Below, in pieces: positions 46,137-55,277 of a DNA stretch of 64,000 nt. The position numbers and the translations under genes are program-made. Source of the DNA: Bradyrhizobium sp. in8p8 (GTDB taxonomy: Bacteria > Pseudomonadota > Alphaproteobacteria > Rhizobiales > Xanthobacteraceae); contig NZ_AUGD01000008.1 in NCBI RefSeq assembly GCF_000426845.1, positions 124,001 through 188,000 of the forward strand, read 5' to 3'. Every line of letters starts with the position of its first letter. The first letter of the stretch is position 1. The notes beneath the pieces are model-generated. The model was not told the origin of the DNA, searched no databases, and was given only the letters and a program-made list of their open reading frames with translations.

Positions 46137-47852
46137 ATGTCCGTCAGAATAAAACGTTCCGTCTATGCCGACATGTTCGGCCCCACCACAGGGGACAAGG
46201 TGCGGTTGGCCGACACCGATCTCATCATCGAGGTCGAGAAGGATTTCACGACTTACGGTGAGGAGGTGAAGTTCGGCGGCGGCAAGGTGATCCGTGACGG
46301 CATGGGGCAGTCGCAGGTCACCAACAGGCAGGGTGCGGCCGACACCGTCATCACCAATGCGCTGATCGTCGATCACTGGGGCATCGTGAAGGCCGATGTC
46401 GCCATCAAGGACGGCATGATCTCTGCGATCGGCAAGGCTGGCAATCCGGACATCCAGCCCGGCGTCACCATCATCATCGGTCCCGGCACCGACGTGATCG
46501 CCGGCGAGGGAAAAATCCTCACCGCCGGTGGCTTCGACAGCCACATCCATTTCATCTGCCCGCAGCAGATCGAGCACGCGCTGATGTCAGGCGTCACTTC
46601 GATGCTGGGCGGCGGCACCGGCCCCTCGCACGGCACCTTCGCCACCACCTGCACGCCGGGCCCGTGGCACATCGCGCGGATGATCCAGTCGTTCGACGCC
46701 TTTCCGGTCAACCTCGGCATTTCCGGCAAGGGCAACGCCTCGCGGCCCGCCGCGCTGGTCGAGATGATCAAGGCCGGTGCCTGCGCGCTGAAGCTGCACG
46801 AGGACTGGGGCACGACGCCGGCGGCCATCGACAATTGCCTCTCGGTCGCGGACGATCACGACATCCAGGTGATGATCCACACCGACACGCTGAACGAGTC
46901 CGGCTTCGTCGAGGATACGATCAAGGCCTTCAAGGGCCGCACCATTCATGCCTTCCACACGGAAGGTGCCGGCGGCGGCCATGCCCCTGACATCATCAAG
47001 GTCGCGGGCCTGAAGAACGTGCTGCCGTCCTCGACCAATCCCACGCGCCCGTTTACCCGCAACACCATCGACGAGCATCTGGACATGCTGATGGTGTGCC
47101 ACCATCTCGATCCCTCGATCGCGGAAGACCTGGCATTTGCCGAAAGCCGTATCCGTAAGGAGACCATCGCGGCCGAGGACATTCTGCACGATCTCGGCGC
47201 GCTCTCGATGATGTCCTCGGACTCGCAGGCCATGGGCCGCCTCGGCGAGGTCATTATCCGGACGTGGCAGACCGCGGACAAGATGAAGAAGCAGCGGGGA
47301 TCCTTGCCGCAGGACAAGGGCAAGGACAACGACAATTTCCGCGTCAAGCGCTACATCGCCAAATACACGATCAACCCCGCGATCGCGCACGGCGTGTCGA
47401 AGCTGATCGGGTCGGTGGAGAAGGGCAAGCTCGCCGACCTCGTGCTATGGTCGCCGGCCTTCTTCGGCGTCAAGCCGGACTGCATCGTCAAGGGCGGCAG
47501 CATCGTTGCAGCGCCCATGGGCGATCCCAACGCCTCGATCCCGACGCCGCAGCCGGTGCACTATCAGCCGATGTTCGGGGCCTTCGGCAGGGCGCGTACG
47601 GCGTCGTCCGTGGTGTTCACTTCCAAGGCTGCGGTCACCGGCGGCCTTGCGCGCAAGCTCGGCATCGAGAAGAAGCTCTACGCCGTCCAGAATGTCCGCG
47701 GCAGGATCTCGAAAAAGAGCATGATCCACAACGATGCCACGCCCAATATCGAGGTCGATCCCGAGACCTATGAGGTCCGCGCCGATGGCGAACTGCTCAC
47801 CTGCGCCCCCGCCGAGGTGCTGCCGATGTCGCAGCGATATTTCATGTACTGA
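46137..47852 (+). CDS. ureC: urease alpha subunit
   Basis: The 571-residue catalytic subunit. The two-nickel site is intact: His136 and His138 (SHIHF), the carbamylated Lys219 (CALKLHEDWG), His248, His274 and Asp362. The flap has Cys321 and the catalytic His322 (VCHHLD). I chose the ATG at 46137 over a GTG one codon upstream. It lies 34 bp after the HD-domain gene. Confidence 0.98.
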   Translation: MSVRIKRSVYADMFGPTTGDKVRLADTDLIIEVEKDFTTYGEEVKFGGGKVIRDGMGQSQVTNRQGAADTVITNALIVDHWGIVKADVAIKDGMISAIGKAGNPDIQPGVTIIIGPGTDVIAGEGKILTAGGFDSHIHFICPQQIEHALMSGVTSMLGGGTGPSHGTFATTCTPGPWHIARMIQSFDAFPVNLGISGKGNASRPAALVEMIKAGACALKLHEDWGTTPAAIDNCLSVADDHDIQVMIHTDTLNESGFVEDTIKAFKGRTIHAFHTEGAGGGHAPDIIKVAGLKNVLPSSTNPTRPFTRNTIDEHLDMLMVCHHLDPSIAEDLAFAESRIRKETIAAEDILHDLGALSMMSSDSQAMGRLGEVIIRTWQTADKMKKQRGSLPQDKGKDNDNFRVKRYIAKYTINPAIAHGVSKLIGSVEKGKLADLVLWSPAFFGVKPDCIVKGGSIVAAPMGDPNASIPTPQPVHYQPMFGAFGRARTASSVVFTSKAAVTGGLARKLGIEKKLYAVQNVRGRISKKSMIHNDATPNIEVDPETYEVRADGELLTCAPAEVLPMSQRYFMY

Positions 47853-47980
47853 AATAGCGCCTCAACGCATGTCCGCGGGATGTACCCGGGGACGGCTTTT
47901 GCGGTTTTGCGTTCGGTCCCGCCTGGTCTAATGTCCGAACCGGTATCGTAACCCTAGAAGAAAAGCCGGGAGGATTTCTC

Positions 47981-48280
47981 GTGATCTACGTCGTTGCCAC
48001 CTTGACCATCAAGCCCGAGACGCGCGCCGAATTCATCGCAGCCGCCACTGCCTGCATCAAGGAGACCCGGAAGGAGCCCGGCAATATCGCCTATGACATG
48101 CATGAGAGCGTCACAGACCCCAGCAAGATGGTCTTCGTGGAGCAGTGGGAGAACGCCGAAGCGCTGGTGCCGCATCGGGCCATGGAGCACATGAAGACGT
48201 TCGGCCGCGTCGCGGTGAAATGCTTCACGGCGCCGCCGAAAATCGAGGTGATCACGCCCGAGAAGGTCGAGACAAGGTAA
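47981..48280 (+). CDS. ABM-type putative quinol monooxygenase
   Basis: A 99-residue ferredoxin-like alpha/beta protein of the antibiotic biosynthesis monooxygenase family (YgiN-like): YVVATLTIKPE at the N terminus, EPGNIAYDMHESV and FVEQWENAEAL. It starts with GTG after GGGAGGA. It lies between ureC and ureE, 128 bp after ureC and 13 bp before ureE, with no known role in urease assembly. A small dimeric cofactor-free enzyme is expected; the substrate is unknown. Confidence 0.82.
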   Translation: MIYVVATLTIKPETRAEFIAAATACIKETRKEPGNIAYDMHESVTDPSKMVFVEQWENAEALVPHRAMEHMKTFGRVAVKCFTAPPKIEVITPEKVETR

Positions 48281-48293
48281 AGAGGTAACCCGC

Positions 48294-48926
48294 ATGATCC
48301 GGGCCACGCAGGTCAAGGGGCAGCACCGCTTCACGGAAGCTCCCGTGGATACGGTGGTGCTCGATTTCGACGACCGGCATCGCCGCCGCATGGCGATGAC
48401 GGGCACGCGAGGGCTCGAATTCCTGCTCGATCTGGAGCATGCCGTCGCGCTACGCGGCGGGGATGCGCTGGTGCTGGAGGACGGCCGCCTGGTCGAGGTG
48501 GTCGCGGCGCCCGAGCCGCTGCTCGAGATCCGCGGCCGCGATCCGCACCACCTCATTCGCGTCGGCTGGCATCTCGGCAACCGCCATCTGCCGACCCAGA
48601 TCATGGCGAAGGCCCTGCGCATCCGCCGCGATCACGTGATCGAGGAGATGGTGAAGGGGCTCGGCGCGCGCGTGATCGAGATCGAGGCGCCGTTCGATCC
48701 AGAAGGCGGGGCGTATGCGGATGCTGGCCACGCGCACGGGCACGACGACCATGCGCATCACGGTCACGACCATCATGACCATGGTCACGATCATCACGGC
48801 CATGGCCACCGTCACCATGATCATGCCGCGCATGGCCATGGCCACGAGCACCACCATCACCACGATGAGCATTGCGACCATCCCGACCATCACCACGGCC
48901 ACACGCATGCTCATGACCACAAATGA
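48294..48926 (+). CDS. ureE: urease accessory nickel chaperone UreE with long His-rich tail
   Basis: A 210-residue metallochaperone that passes nickel to UreG/apo-urease. The peptide-binding-like N domain (1-75) and the metal-binding domain with LIRVGWHLGNRHLPTQI are normal. From about residue 146 the tail is mostly His with Asp and Gly (HGHDDHAHHGHDHHDHGHDH-type repeats), longer than in many homologues, and may store nickel. The coding DNA there is correspondingly repetitive. ureF starts inside its last five codons. Confidence 0.95.
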   Translation: MIRATQVKGQHRFTEAPVDTVVLDFDDRHRRRMAMTGTRGLEFLLDLEHAVALRGGDALVLEDGRLVEVVAAPEPLLEIRGRDPHHLIRVGWHLGNRHLPTQIMAKALRIRRDHVIEEMVKGLGARVIEIEAPFDPEGGAYADAGHAHGHDDHAHHGHDHHDHGHDHHGHGHRHHDHAAHGHGHEHHHHHDEHCDHPDHHHGHTHAHDHK

Positions 48927-49635
48927 GCCGGTTGGCGCCGGCGGCCTCGCTGAGGAGGAGGCGGCGGCGCTCTACCGGCTGATGACATGGCTATCGCCGG
49001 CGTTTCCGGTCGGTGGTTTCTCCTATTCCAGCGGCCTCGAATGGGCGGTCGAGGCGGGCGATATCACCGACACAGCGGCACTGGCGGATTGGCTAGACGT
49101 GATGCTTGGCGACGGCTCGGGCTTCTGCGACGCGACGTTTCTGGTCCGGGCTTATCGGGCCGCGGAAGCAGGCAACACGACCGCTTTGAACGAGATCGCC
49201 GAGCTCGCCGCCGCCTTCGTGCCGTCGCGCGAGCGGCAGCTGGAGACGACCTCGCAGGGCCGTGCCTTCATCGACATCGCCCGCGCCGCATGGGATGCCG
49301 ACGGACTGGACGCCATGATTGCAGCATGCAGCACGCCACTGGTCTACCCCGTCGCGGTCGGTGTGGTCGCCGCAATGCACGGCGTGCCGCTGGGGTCGAC
49401 GCTGCACGCTTTCCTCCATGCGCTGGTCTCGAATTGGATTTCTGCGGCCAGCCGGCTCATTCCGCTCGGCCAGACCGACAGCCAGCGCGTGCTGGTCAAG
49501 CTGGAAGCCGCCGTCGCCGCGACGGCCAATCGTGCGCTGAACGCGGCATTGGACGATATCGGCAGCGCGACTTTCCGCGCCGATCTCGCCAGCCTGCGGC
49601 ACGAGACGCAATATACGCGGCTGTTTCGGTCGTGA
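48913..49635 (+). CDS. ureF: urease accessory protein UreF
   Basis: A 240-residue helical protein that with UreD forms the nickel-delivery scaffold on apo-urease. The family opening is LMTWLSPAFPVGGFSYSSGLE and the C-terminal part has LGQTDSQRVL. The ATG at 48913 overlaps ureE by 14 bp in another frame; a second ATG at 48907 is possible. A longer frame extends back through ureE but is only the shadow of the His-rich tail. Confidence 0.95.
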   Translation: MTTNEPVGAGGLAEEEAAALYRLMTWLSPAFPVGGFSYSSGLEWAVEAGDITDTAALADWLDVMLGDGSGFCDATFLVRAYRAAEAGNTTALNEIAELAAAFVPSRERQLETTSQGRAFIDIARAAWDADGLDAMIAACSTPLVYPVAVGVVAAMHGVPLGSTLHAFLHALVSNWISAASRLIPLGQTDSQRVLVKLEAAVAATANRALNAALDDIGSATFRADLASLRHETQYTRLFRS

Positions 49636-49673
49636 TCGATGCAGCCCTAACCAATCGAGAGAGAACGAGCGAC

Positions 49674-50297
49674 ATGTCGAAATCTCACGGCCCGCTGCGT
49701 GTCGGCGTCGGTGGCCCGGTCGGATCGGGCAAGACCGCGCTGATGGACCTGCTCTGCAAGACCATGCGCGAGCGCTACGACATTGCGGCGATCACCAATG
49801 ACATCTACACCAAATGGGACGCGGAGTTCCTGGTGCGTTCGGGCTCTCTGACGCCGGATCGCATCGCCGGCGTCGAGACCGGCGGCTGTCCACACACCGC
49901 GATCCGCGAGGATGCCTCGATGAACCTCGCCGCGGTTGCCGACATGCGCGCCAAGTTTCCCGGACTTGATCTCGTGCTGATCGAATCCGGCGGCGACAAT
50001 CTCGCTGCTACTTTTTCCCCCGAACTGGCCGATATCACCATTTACGTCATCGACGTCGCCGCCGGCGACAAGATCCCGTCCAAGGGCGGCCCCGGCATCA
50101 CCCGGTCCGACCTGCTGGTCATCAATAAGACCGACCTCGCGCCCCATGTTGGCGCCTCTCTGGAGAAGATGGAGACGGACGCCAGGCGCATGCGCGGCGA
50201 GCGTCCCTTCGTCATGACCAACCTGAAGAAGAGCGTGGGGCTCGACCGCATCGTCGCCTTCATCGAGGCCAAAGGCGGCCTGCAGCGGCCGGGCTGA
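49674..50297 (+). CDS. ureG: urease accessory GTPase UreG
   Basis: A 207-residue SIMIBI-class GTPase that drives nickel insertion. P-loop GGPVGSGKTAL at about 12-22, the nickel-binding CPH (GGCPHTAIREDAS), the ESGGDNLAATFSPEL switch and base-recognition NKTDL are all present. It is the last gene of the urt-ure run. The 299 bp that follow hold no gene I can support. Confidence 0.97.
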   Translation: MSKSHGPLRVGVGGPVGSGKTALMDLLCKTMRERYDIAAITNDIYTKWDAEFLVRSGSLTPDRIAGVETGGCPHTAIREDASMNLAAVADMRAKFPGLDLVLIESGGDNLAATFSPELADITIYVIDVAAGDKIPSKGGPGITRSDLLVINKTDLAPHVGASLEKMETDARRMRGERPFVMTNLKKSVGLDRIVAFIEAKGGLQRPG

Positions 50298-50596
50298 CCG
50301 GACGCGACCACTTGGCGCAGGCGTTTCTCGCCGTCGACGCCTGGGCCGCGCCGCCACCCGCGGAACAAAGTTCGGACATGGCAATTAACTACCTCCGGCT
50401 CCTGGGCAAGTTCATCCCGGCGAGACCCATCGGCCGGGCGGATTAAGCTTTTCAGGCGACCCAAGTTGCGTACTGATGCCTCCTCCTCCATTATCTCCGC
50501 CGCTTGGGTTTACCCCGTTTCGGCACATGGCCGTTCGAGCGGCGTTCATATGCTCCGTGTTTACTGCCGACCTCCTGCTTTCGCCTGAGTAGTCGC

Positions 50597-52258
50597 GTGG
50601 TCAGGCTGGGTTTCATCATCGGCTTCATCGCTCTGCTCGGGGTCTTGCTCTCCGGGCTTGCGGCCTATCGCGTCCACGACCAGGAGCTGGCGCTGGATCG
50701 GATCGCGCTCGCGCGTGCGATCGACGTTCACGCGAGCCTCGTCCAGGACCGGCTGACCGAGCGGGAGCTGCTCGCGCGTGTCGCCTCAGGCCTGTTCCGC
50801 GCGCCATCCGTGATCAAGTCGAACATGCTGGAGCCGCTGCGCTCGGCCATCTACGCCTTCAAGACTGATTTCGTGGTGGCGGGGTGGATCGCCCGGCTGA
50901 AGCCGGACGAATTGACGGCGGCGCAAGCCGCCATTGCCGGCGCCGGTTTCCCGAATCCCGAGATTCGCGGATATGACGACAAGCCGATCAATCCTGCCGA
51001 CGTCACCCGGCCGATCGACGTGTTGTTGGATCTCGAGCCGCGCAGCGACGAGACCAAGGCGCTGCCGGGCCGCAGCTACGATCAGGATCCGGTTCGAGGC
51101 GCCATGCTGACGCGTGCCCGGGTCGAGAAGCGGTCGATCGCCTCAGACCCCATTCCGCTGCTTCGTGGCAACGGGCCGATCGGAATCATCGTGGCGGCGC
51201 CTGTCGTTCCCGAGGGAGCAACCGAGCCGGCAGGATTCGTCACGTTCTCCTACGAGCTTGCCACGCTGATGCTGACCAATGACGACATGTCGTTGTTCTC
51301 GGTCGCGCTCAGGGATCCGCGCAAGGAAGGTGGCGAGCTCGTCGCCAATGATCAGGGCGTGGTCTCCACACGCATGGCGGCAGCGGACGGGCGCGCGCCG
51401 TCGGCGACGCGCACCTTCAGCTTCGGCGGCCGTGACTGGCAGCTCTCCTATTATGCGAACGTGAATTCGGTGCGCCGCGCCGAGCAGACCGCGATCATCG
51501 TGGCGGCCATCGGCTTTGCCATCACGGCAATGGTGTGCGGCCTCTTTGGCTATGTGGCATACAACAATCTGCGACTCAGCCGGGAGATCCAGGTCAGAAT
51601 CGGCTTCGAGCGCCGGCTGACCGCGGTCATCGACGAGCTCAACCACCGCGTCAAGAACATCCTGGCGGTGATCCAGTCGATCGTGACGCGCACTTTGCGT
51701 CACGGCTCGGACATCGACATCGCGCGCGAGCTGCTGATCGGGCGCATCCACGCCATGTCCAACGTGGTCTCTTTGCTCAGCGAGAGCCAGTGGCAGGGCG
51801 TCAAGCTGAAGGGCCTGTTCGAGGCACGCGCCATCCCGCATGCCGACCGGATTGCCGTCAACGGTCCCGATATCGCGGTCAGCGCACGCGCGGCGCAGAG
51901 CCTCTCGCTGCTGTTCTTCGAGCTTGCCTCGCATTCCGACGAGGGCCTGTCGCTGGTCGGGAAGCATCCGCACATCACCGCCAACTGGACGGTGACCGGA
52001 GAGGAGGGCAAGGAGGTCTTCCATTTCCGCTGGGAGGAGTTCAACACCAGCGAGGCGACGCGCCGGCCGGATTCCGATTTCGGCCTGATCCTGCTCGACC
52101 GCGTCGCGCCCGAGGCGCTGGGGGGCACCGCCAAGCGCTTCTTCACCGACGTCTCCTACGTCTACGAATTGACCGCGCCGATGGAGACGGTCGTCGACAT
52201 GACCGAGCGCGACCGTACGGACAAGATCTCGGCGCCGGTCCGGCCCGCGCGCAGCTAA
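50597..52258 (+). CDS. HWE-family sensor histidine kinase with degenerate ATP site
   Basis: A 553-residue inner-membrane sensor. Helix 1 (about 4-24) and helix 2 (about 298-322) flank a periplasmic domain that looks CHASE-like (HDQELALDRIALARAIDVHAS and GYDDKPINPADVTRPIDVL). The phospho-acceptor region is ELNHRVKNILAVIQSI (His350). The WxE element (RWEE) and a DFGLILL G-box remnant remain, but the N box reads FFELASHSDEG where HELATNAxKYG is expected, so its His and key Asn are both lost. It may signal without normal autophosphorylation. The start is uncertain: GTG at 50597 is chosen, TTG at 50504 is possible. Confidence 0.78.
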   Translation: MVRLGFIIGFIALLGVLLSGLAAYRVHDQELALDRIALARAIDVHASLVQDRLTERELLARVASGLFRAPSVIKSNMLEPLRSAIYAFKTDFVVAGWIARLKPDELTAAQAAIAGAGFPNPEIRGYDDKPINPADVTRPIDVLLDLEPRSDETKALPGRSYDQDPVRGAMLTRARVEKRSIASDPIPLLRGNGPIGIIVAAPVVPEGATEPAGFVTFSYELATLMLTNDDMSLFSVALRDPRKEGGELVANDQGVVSTRMAAADGRAPSATRTFSFGGRDWQLSYYANVNSVRRAEQTAIIVAAIGFAITAMVCGLFGYVAYNNLRLSREIQVRIGFERRLTAVIDELNHRVKNILAVIQSIVTRTLRHGSDIDIARELLIGRIHAMSNVVSLLSESQWQGVKLKGLFEARAIPHADRIAVNGPDIAVSARAAQSLSLLFFELASHSDEGLSLVGKHPHITANWTVTGEEGKEVFHFRWEEFNTSEATRRPDSDFGLILLDRVAPEALGGTAKRFFTDVSYVYELTAPMETVVDMTERDRTDKISAPVRPARS

Positions 52259-52863
52259 TCCTTAGGCCGCAACACGAGATCGACGAGGTTGCGCGCGTAA
52301 GCCGCGGTAACCGGCGCAATGCCGAAGATATAGCGATAGAACAGGCCGCCGTAGATCGCGTCGTAGAGATCCTCAGGAAGCCCCCCCGCCAGAATGCTGC
52401 CATCCTTCTGGCCCTCGGCGATCATCTCGACGAGCGCGTCGCGACGGAACTGCAGATAACGCGCGTAGAACAGCCCCGCCGAGCCGGTCTTGGAGATGCA
52501 TTCGGAGACGACGGCGAGCTGGACCTTGCCGAACTCGCCCTGAAGCGCTTCGGCGTAGGCCGCGGCATGGCGGCGCGCACGGGCCGCGGGGCTGCCGGAG
52601 CTCGCCGGCGGCAGCGGCAGCATCTGGGCGGCGTGGTGAAGAAAGGCGTCGATCAAGAGCGCCTCGCGGGACGGCCACCACTTGTAGATCGTCATCTTGG
52701 AGACACTGGAATGGCGGGCGACCGCGTCGATGGTGGTGGCGGCAAGGCCGGTGGAAGCCATCAACGCATAGGCGCTCTCGAGAATGGCGTTGCTGGTCTC
52801 CATTGACCTTGGCCGGCCGCGCCGGGGCGCGCTGTCAGCCTCGTCCCCTCCGCCCTGTGCCAT
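52255..52863 (-). CDS. TetR/AcrR-family transcriptional regulator
   Basis: A 202-residue repressor-type protein. The N-terminal helix-turn-helix spans about 24-68 (ILESAYALMASTGLAATTIDAVARHSSVSKMTIYKWWPSREALL), after a Gly/Arg-rich lead-in; the C-terminal ligand domain is of the AcrR C type. Its stop and the kinase stop overlap by 3 bases on opposite strands. It does not neighbour an efflux operon; opgC on the same strand upstream might be a target, which is a guess. Confidence 0.88.
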   Translation of the reverse strand: MAQGGGDEADSAPRRGRPRSMETSNAILESAYALMASTGLAATTIDAVARHSSVSKMTIYKWWPSREALLIDAFLHHAAQMLPLPPASSGSPAARARRHAAAYAEALQGEFGKVQLAVVSECISKTGSAGLFYARYLQFRRDALVEMIAEGQKDGSILAGGLPEDLYDAIYGGLFYRYIFGIAPVTAAYARNLVDLVLRPKD

Positions 52864-52949
52864 CGCCGCGCCGGTCTCCTCATGCAGATTTCCGGCATAG
52901 CGCAGCAGCAGCCGGCGGCCCAGCGGAATCGCACGGCGTTGCGGCTAGA

Positions 52950-54092
52950 CTAGGCCTGCTGCCGCAGGGCGGCAGGCAGGTCCTGCCGCTTCGACCAGGC
53001 CACGTAGTAGGCGACGGCGGTCATGGCGGCGAAACCGATGATGCTCACCGCGATCTGCATCAGCACGAGATTTGGGCCGGTGATCAGGATGAGATGACCG
53101 GCAAAGGACAGGAACACGCCGACGCAGAACACCGCGAGCCATTCCTCGCCGCATCGAATGACTGCCTGAAGCGGCTTCAATCGCAGGCCGGGGTGATCGG
53201 CCGGAACGAGACGGGTCGCGACGAAGGCGAGCGCGAGGAAGTGAAGCACGCGGTAAGGCGCGAGGTTCTCCTTGTCGGTCGGTGCGATGGTATCGAGCAG
53301 AAGGTCCGGCAGATAGGCGGACGATTCCGGCGAATGGCGCAACAGGGCGACCGCCATGGCGAAGACGAGATAGCTGCCGGCGAGCATCCGAAGCCAGGGA
53401 AGATCGCGCAGCGTCCGCCCGGGCGCGCCGGTGACGGCAAACCAGCCGCCCAGCACCATCAGCATCTGCCAGCAGAGCGGATTGAAGGTCCATTCCTGGT
53501 CCGGAGAGACCCGAAAATTCCAGTCGAACCAGCGCGCGGCAAGATACAGCGCAACCGATGCCGCAAGCGTCAGGTTCGGCCGTCGCAACAGGCCCCAGAG
53601 CGCAAGCGGAAAGAAGGCCATCAGCGGGATCATCAGCTGCAGCAGGTCGAGGTTCAACGGTTCTTCCTGGAGCACGAGACCGCGGATCAGGATGCGTAGC
53701 GGGTGCTCGAGGATTCCCGAGATGTTGTAATGGTGGATGATCTCCGGCGCCATGGATTGCGAGGCGACGTAGGCGATGGTGTCGATATAGATCACGAACA
53801 GCACAACATAGGCGGCATAGAGCCGCCAGACGCGTCGAAAGATCCGCGTCGCCGCGACCAGATAGCCGCGCTCCAGCGCCATTCTGCCATGGATGATGGC
53901 GACCCCATAGCCCACCACGAACACGAACAGATCGGCCGCACCGCTGAAGCCGAAGTTGCGCAGCGTCAGCAGGTTGACGACGTTGTTCGGAATGTGGTCG
54001 ACGAACACCGACCAATTGGCGATGCCGAGCGTCAGGTACAGTCGTGAGTCGTGCTGGAATGCGGCGAGGTTCGCCTTGACGGACGGTTTCAT
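52950..54092 (-). CDS. opgC: OpgC-family periplasmic glucan succinyl/acyl transferase
   Basis: A 380-residue multi-pass membrane protein with about ten helices. The conserved opening YLTLGIANWSVFVDHIPNNVVNLLTLRNFGFSGAADLFVFVVGY is characteristic of OpgC, which adds acidic groups to osmoregulated periplasmic glucans. NPLCWQMLMVLGGWF is a second family block. It is a single gene; 190 bp upstream before the next gene hold no recognised site. Confidence 0.88.
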   Translation of the reverse strand: MKPSVKANLAAFQHDSRLYLTLGIANWSVFVDHIPNNVVNLLTLRNFGFSGAADLFVFVVGYGVAIIHGRMALERGYLVAATRIFRRVWRLYAAYVVLFVIYIDTIAYVASQSMAPEIIHHYNISGILEHPLRILIRGLVLQEEPLNLDLLQLMIPLMAFFPLALWGLLRRPNLTLAASVALYLAARWFDWNFRVSPDQEWTFNPLCWQMLMVLGGWFAVTGAPGRTLRDLPWLRMLAGSYLVFAMAVALLRHSPESSAYLPDLLLDTIAPTDKENLAPYRVLHFLALAFVATRLVPADHPGLRLKPLQAVIRCGEEWLAVFCVGVFLSFAGHLILITGPNLVLMQIAVSIIGFAAMTAVAYYVAWSKRQDLPAALRQQA

Positions 54093-54282
54093 TGAGCAAA
54101 TTAGCTTTGGGAATCAGGGTGACGCTTTTAGCGGCAACCGCCCGCCCATCCGAGTAGCGTTTGCGTGAGCGACGGAGGCGTTCGTGCCGGACGGCGCAAA
54201 ACTGCGCGGCGTCGCCTCTGTCAGATGCGGACAGATGCGCTCACGATTCAGAGTGCAAATATTCGAACGGTTCTCGGCGTCG

Positions 54283-54738
54283 CTATTCAGCCGGTTCGGC
54301 GGATACCTCGTCGGACACGCCGGCACGGCTCGCGAGGATACCGAGGGCGACGCCGCCGATTGCCAGGATCGGCAATAGCCGCTTCATCCCGATGGCGCGA
54401 ACGATCTGAAGCCCGGTGGCGAGGAGCATCGGATCTGCGAGCATGCTCTGCGCGGCCGACTTCGCGGCGCGCTCGGCAGCGATCTCAGCGCGCTTCTGCA
54501 GCTCGCGCTTGTAGCCCCAATACGAGCCCGCCGCCGCCAGGGTCAGCAGGAAGAAGATGCCCGCGCCAGCAAGACAGGCCTGCACTGGACCGTATGTCTG
54601 CAGGACCGAGATGAATGCGGCAGCGCAAAGGAAGCTCGTGGTCACCAGGAGCGCGAAGGCTGCGGCTGCGGCAAGGGAGGTCAGCCGAACAGTCGTGCCA
54701 GTCGATGCACTGATCCCCTCGATAATGCGCTGAAGCAT
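54283..54738 (-). CDS. small membrane protein, holin-superfamily III-like (DUF1469-like)
   Basis: A 151-residue protein with two adjacent helices at about 20-42 and 49-74, a charged helical linker rich in Ala, Glu and Lys (about 76-105), and a third hydrophobic segment at about 118-135. This layout fits the DUF1469/holin-like family often paired with DUF883 proteins. The ATG at 54738 follows AGGAG. It lies 89 bp after the DUF883 gene, so it is likely transcribed with it from the stress promoter upstream. Confidence 0.65.
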   Translation of the reverse strand: MLQRIIEGISASTGTTVRLTSLAAAAAFALLVTTSFLCAAAFISVLQTYGPVQACLAGAGIFFLLTLAAAGSYWGYKRELQKRAEIAAERAAKSAAQSMLADPMLLATGLQIVRAIGMKRLLPILAIGGVALGILASRAGVSDEVSAEPAE

Positions 54739-54827
54739 GGCCTTACTCCTCAATCCCCAACAGCCGAATCGTCACGGGTGCGGCCGCGGCGGGGCACCGC
54801 CGCGGTTTCGATATGTGGCGGCGACCG

Positions 54828-55199
54828 TTACCGGCGCCAGGCGGCGCCGATCAGGAACCCGATACCCAGCGCCAGTCCGACAGTCGCAAGCGGGCGCTGC
54901 GTGATCGCCTCTTCCAGCGTCTCCTCGATGGAGCCGTAGGCGTCGTGCGCGGCCTCCATCATCGCGCTGCCGCGCTCGGACATGTCGTCCATCGCGGAAT
55001 CCACGTTCTCGCGCGCCTGGCGATAGCCGCGGCGAGCCTGCTTGCTCGTGGAATTGGCAAAGGAGTTGAGCACATCGGTGATCTGGTCGGTGAGGGCGGC
55101 GATATCGCTTTTCACGGCTGCTACATCCTTCTCGAGGCGTTCTCTGGTGGCTTTGTCGGTCCAGTCTCTCATCCGGGCTTCGGCATCTGTCGTCGGCAT
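54828..55199 (-). CDS. DUF883 (ElaB/YqjD-like) membrane-anchored protein
   Basis: A 123-residue protein: a long amphipathic helix/coiled coil (about 8-95) and one C-terminal helix with a glycine zipper (LATVGLALGIGFLIGAAW) ending in basic residues. E. coli relatives sit in the inner membrane and bind ribosomes in stationary phase. An EcfG-type promoter ends 39 bp ahead of the ATG, placing it in the general stress response. Confidence 0.85.
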   Translation of the reverse strand: MPTTDAEARMRDWTDKATRERLEKDVAAVKSDIAALTDQITDVLNSFANSTSKQARRGYRQARENVDSAMDDMSERGSAMMEAAHDAYGSIEETLEEAITQRPLATVGLALGIGFLIGAAWRR

Positions 55200-55237
55200 C
55201 AGGAGCTCCGAACTGTTGACGGCTGAGATGGGCGGAG

Positions 55238-55262
55238 AACGTTTCGTTGCCCGGTAAGTTCC
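55238..55262 (-). promoter_or_regulatory. EcfG-type promoter of the DUF883 gene
   Basis: On the reverse strand: GGAAC at 55262-55258, 16 bp, then CGTT at 55241-55238. This is an exact match to the alphaproteobacterial general-stress consensus GGAAC-N16/17-CGTT, with the favoured TT after GGAAC. It lies in a 78-bp gap, 39 bp from the gene start. Confidence 0.75.
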
Positions 55263-55277
55263 GCTGGCGGAAACCGG

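Noticed and set aside
48715..48912. N-terminal extension of UreF across the UreE tail
   Set aside because: It would be a Thr/Met/Ile repeat produced by reading the His codons in another frame; the family start is at 48913.
48864..48926. Short tandem repeats in the UreE tail as a CRISPR-like array
   Set aside because: The repeats are His/Asp/Gly codons within a coding frame, without spacers or fixed repeat length.
50378..50446. A 22-codon frame after ureG
   Set aside because: Too short, no clear ribosome site and no hydrophobic or conserved pattern.
52255..52258. Functional overlap of the kinase and TetR stop codons
   Set aside because: The CTAA overlap on opposite strands is a common result of convergent packing and needs no special explanation.
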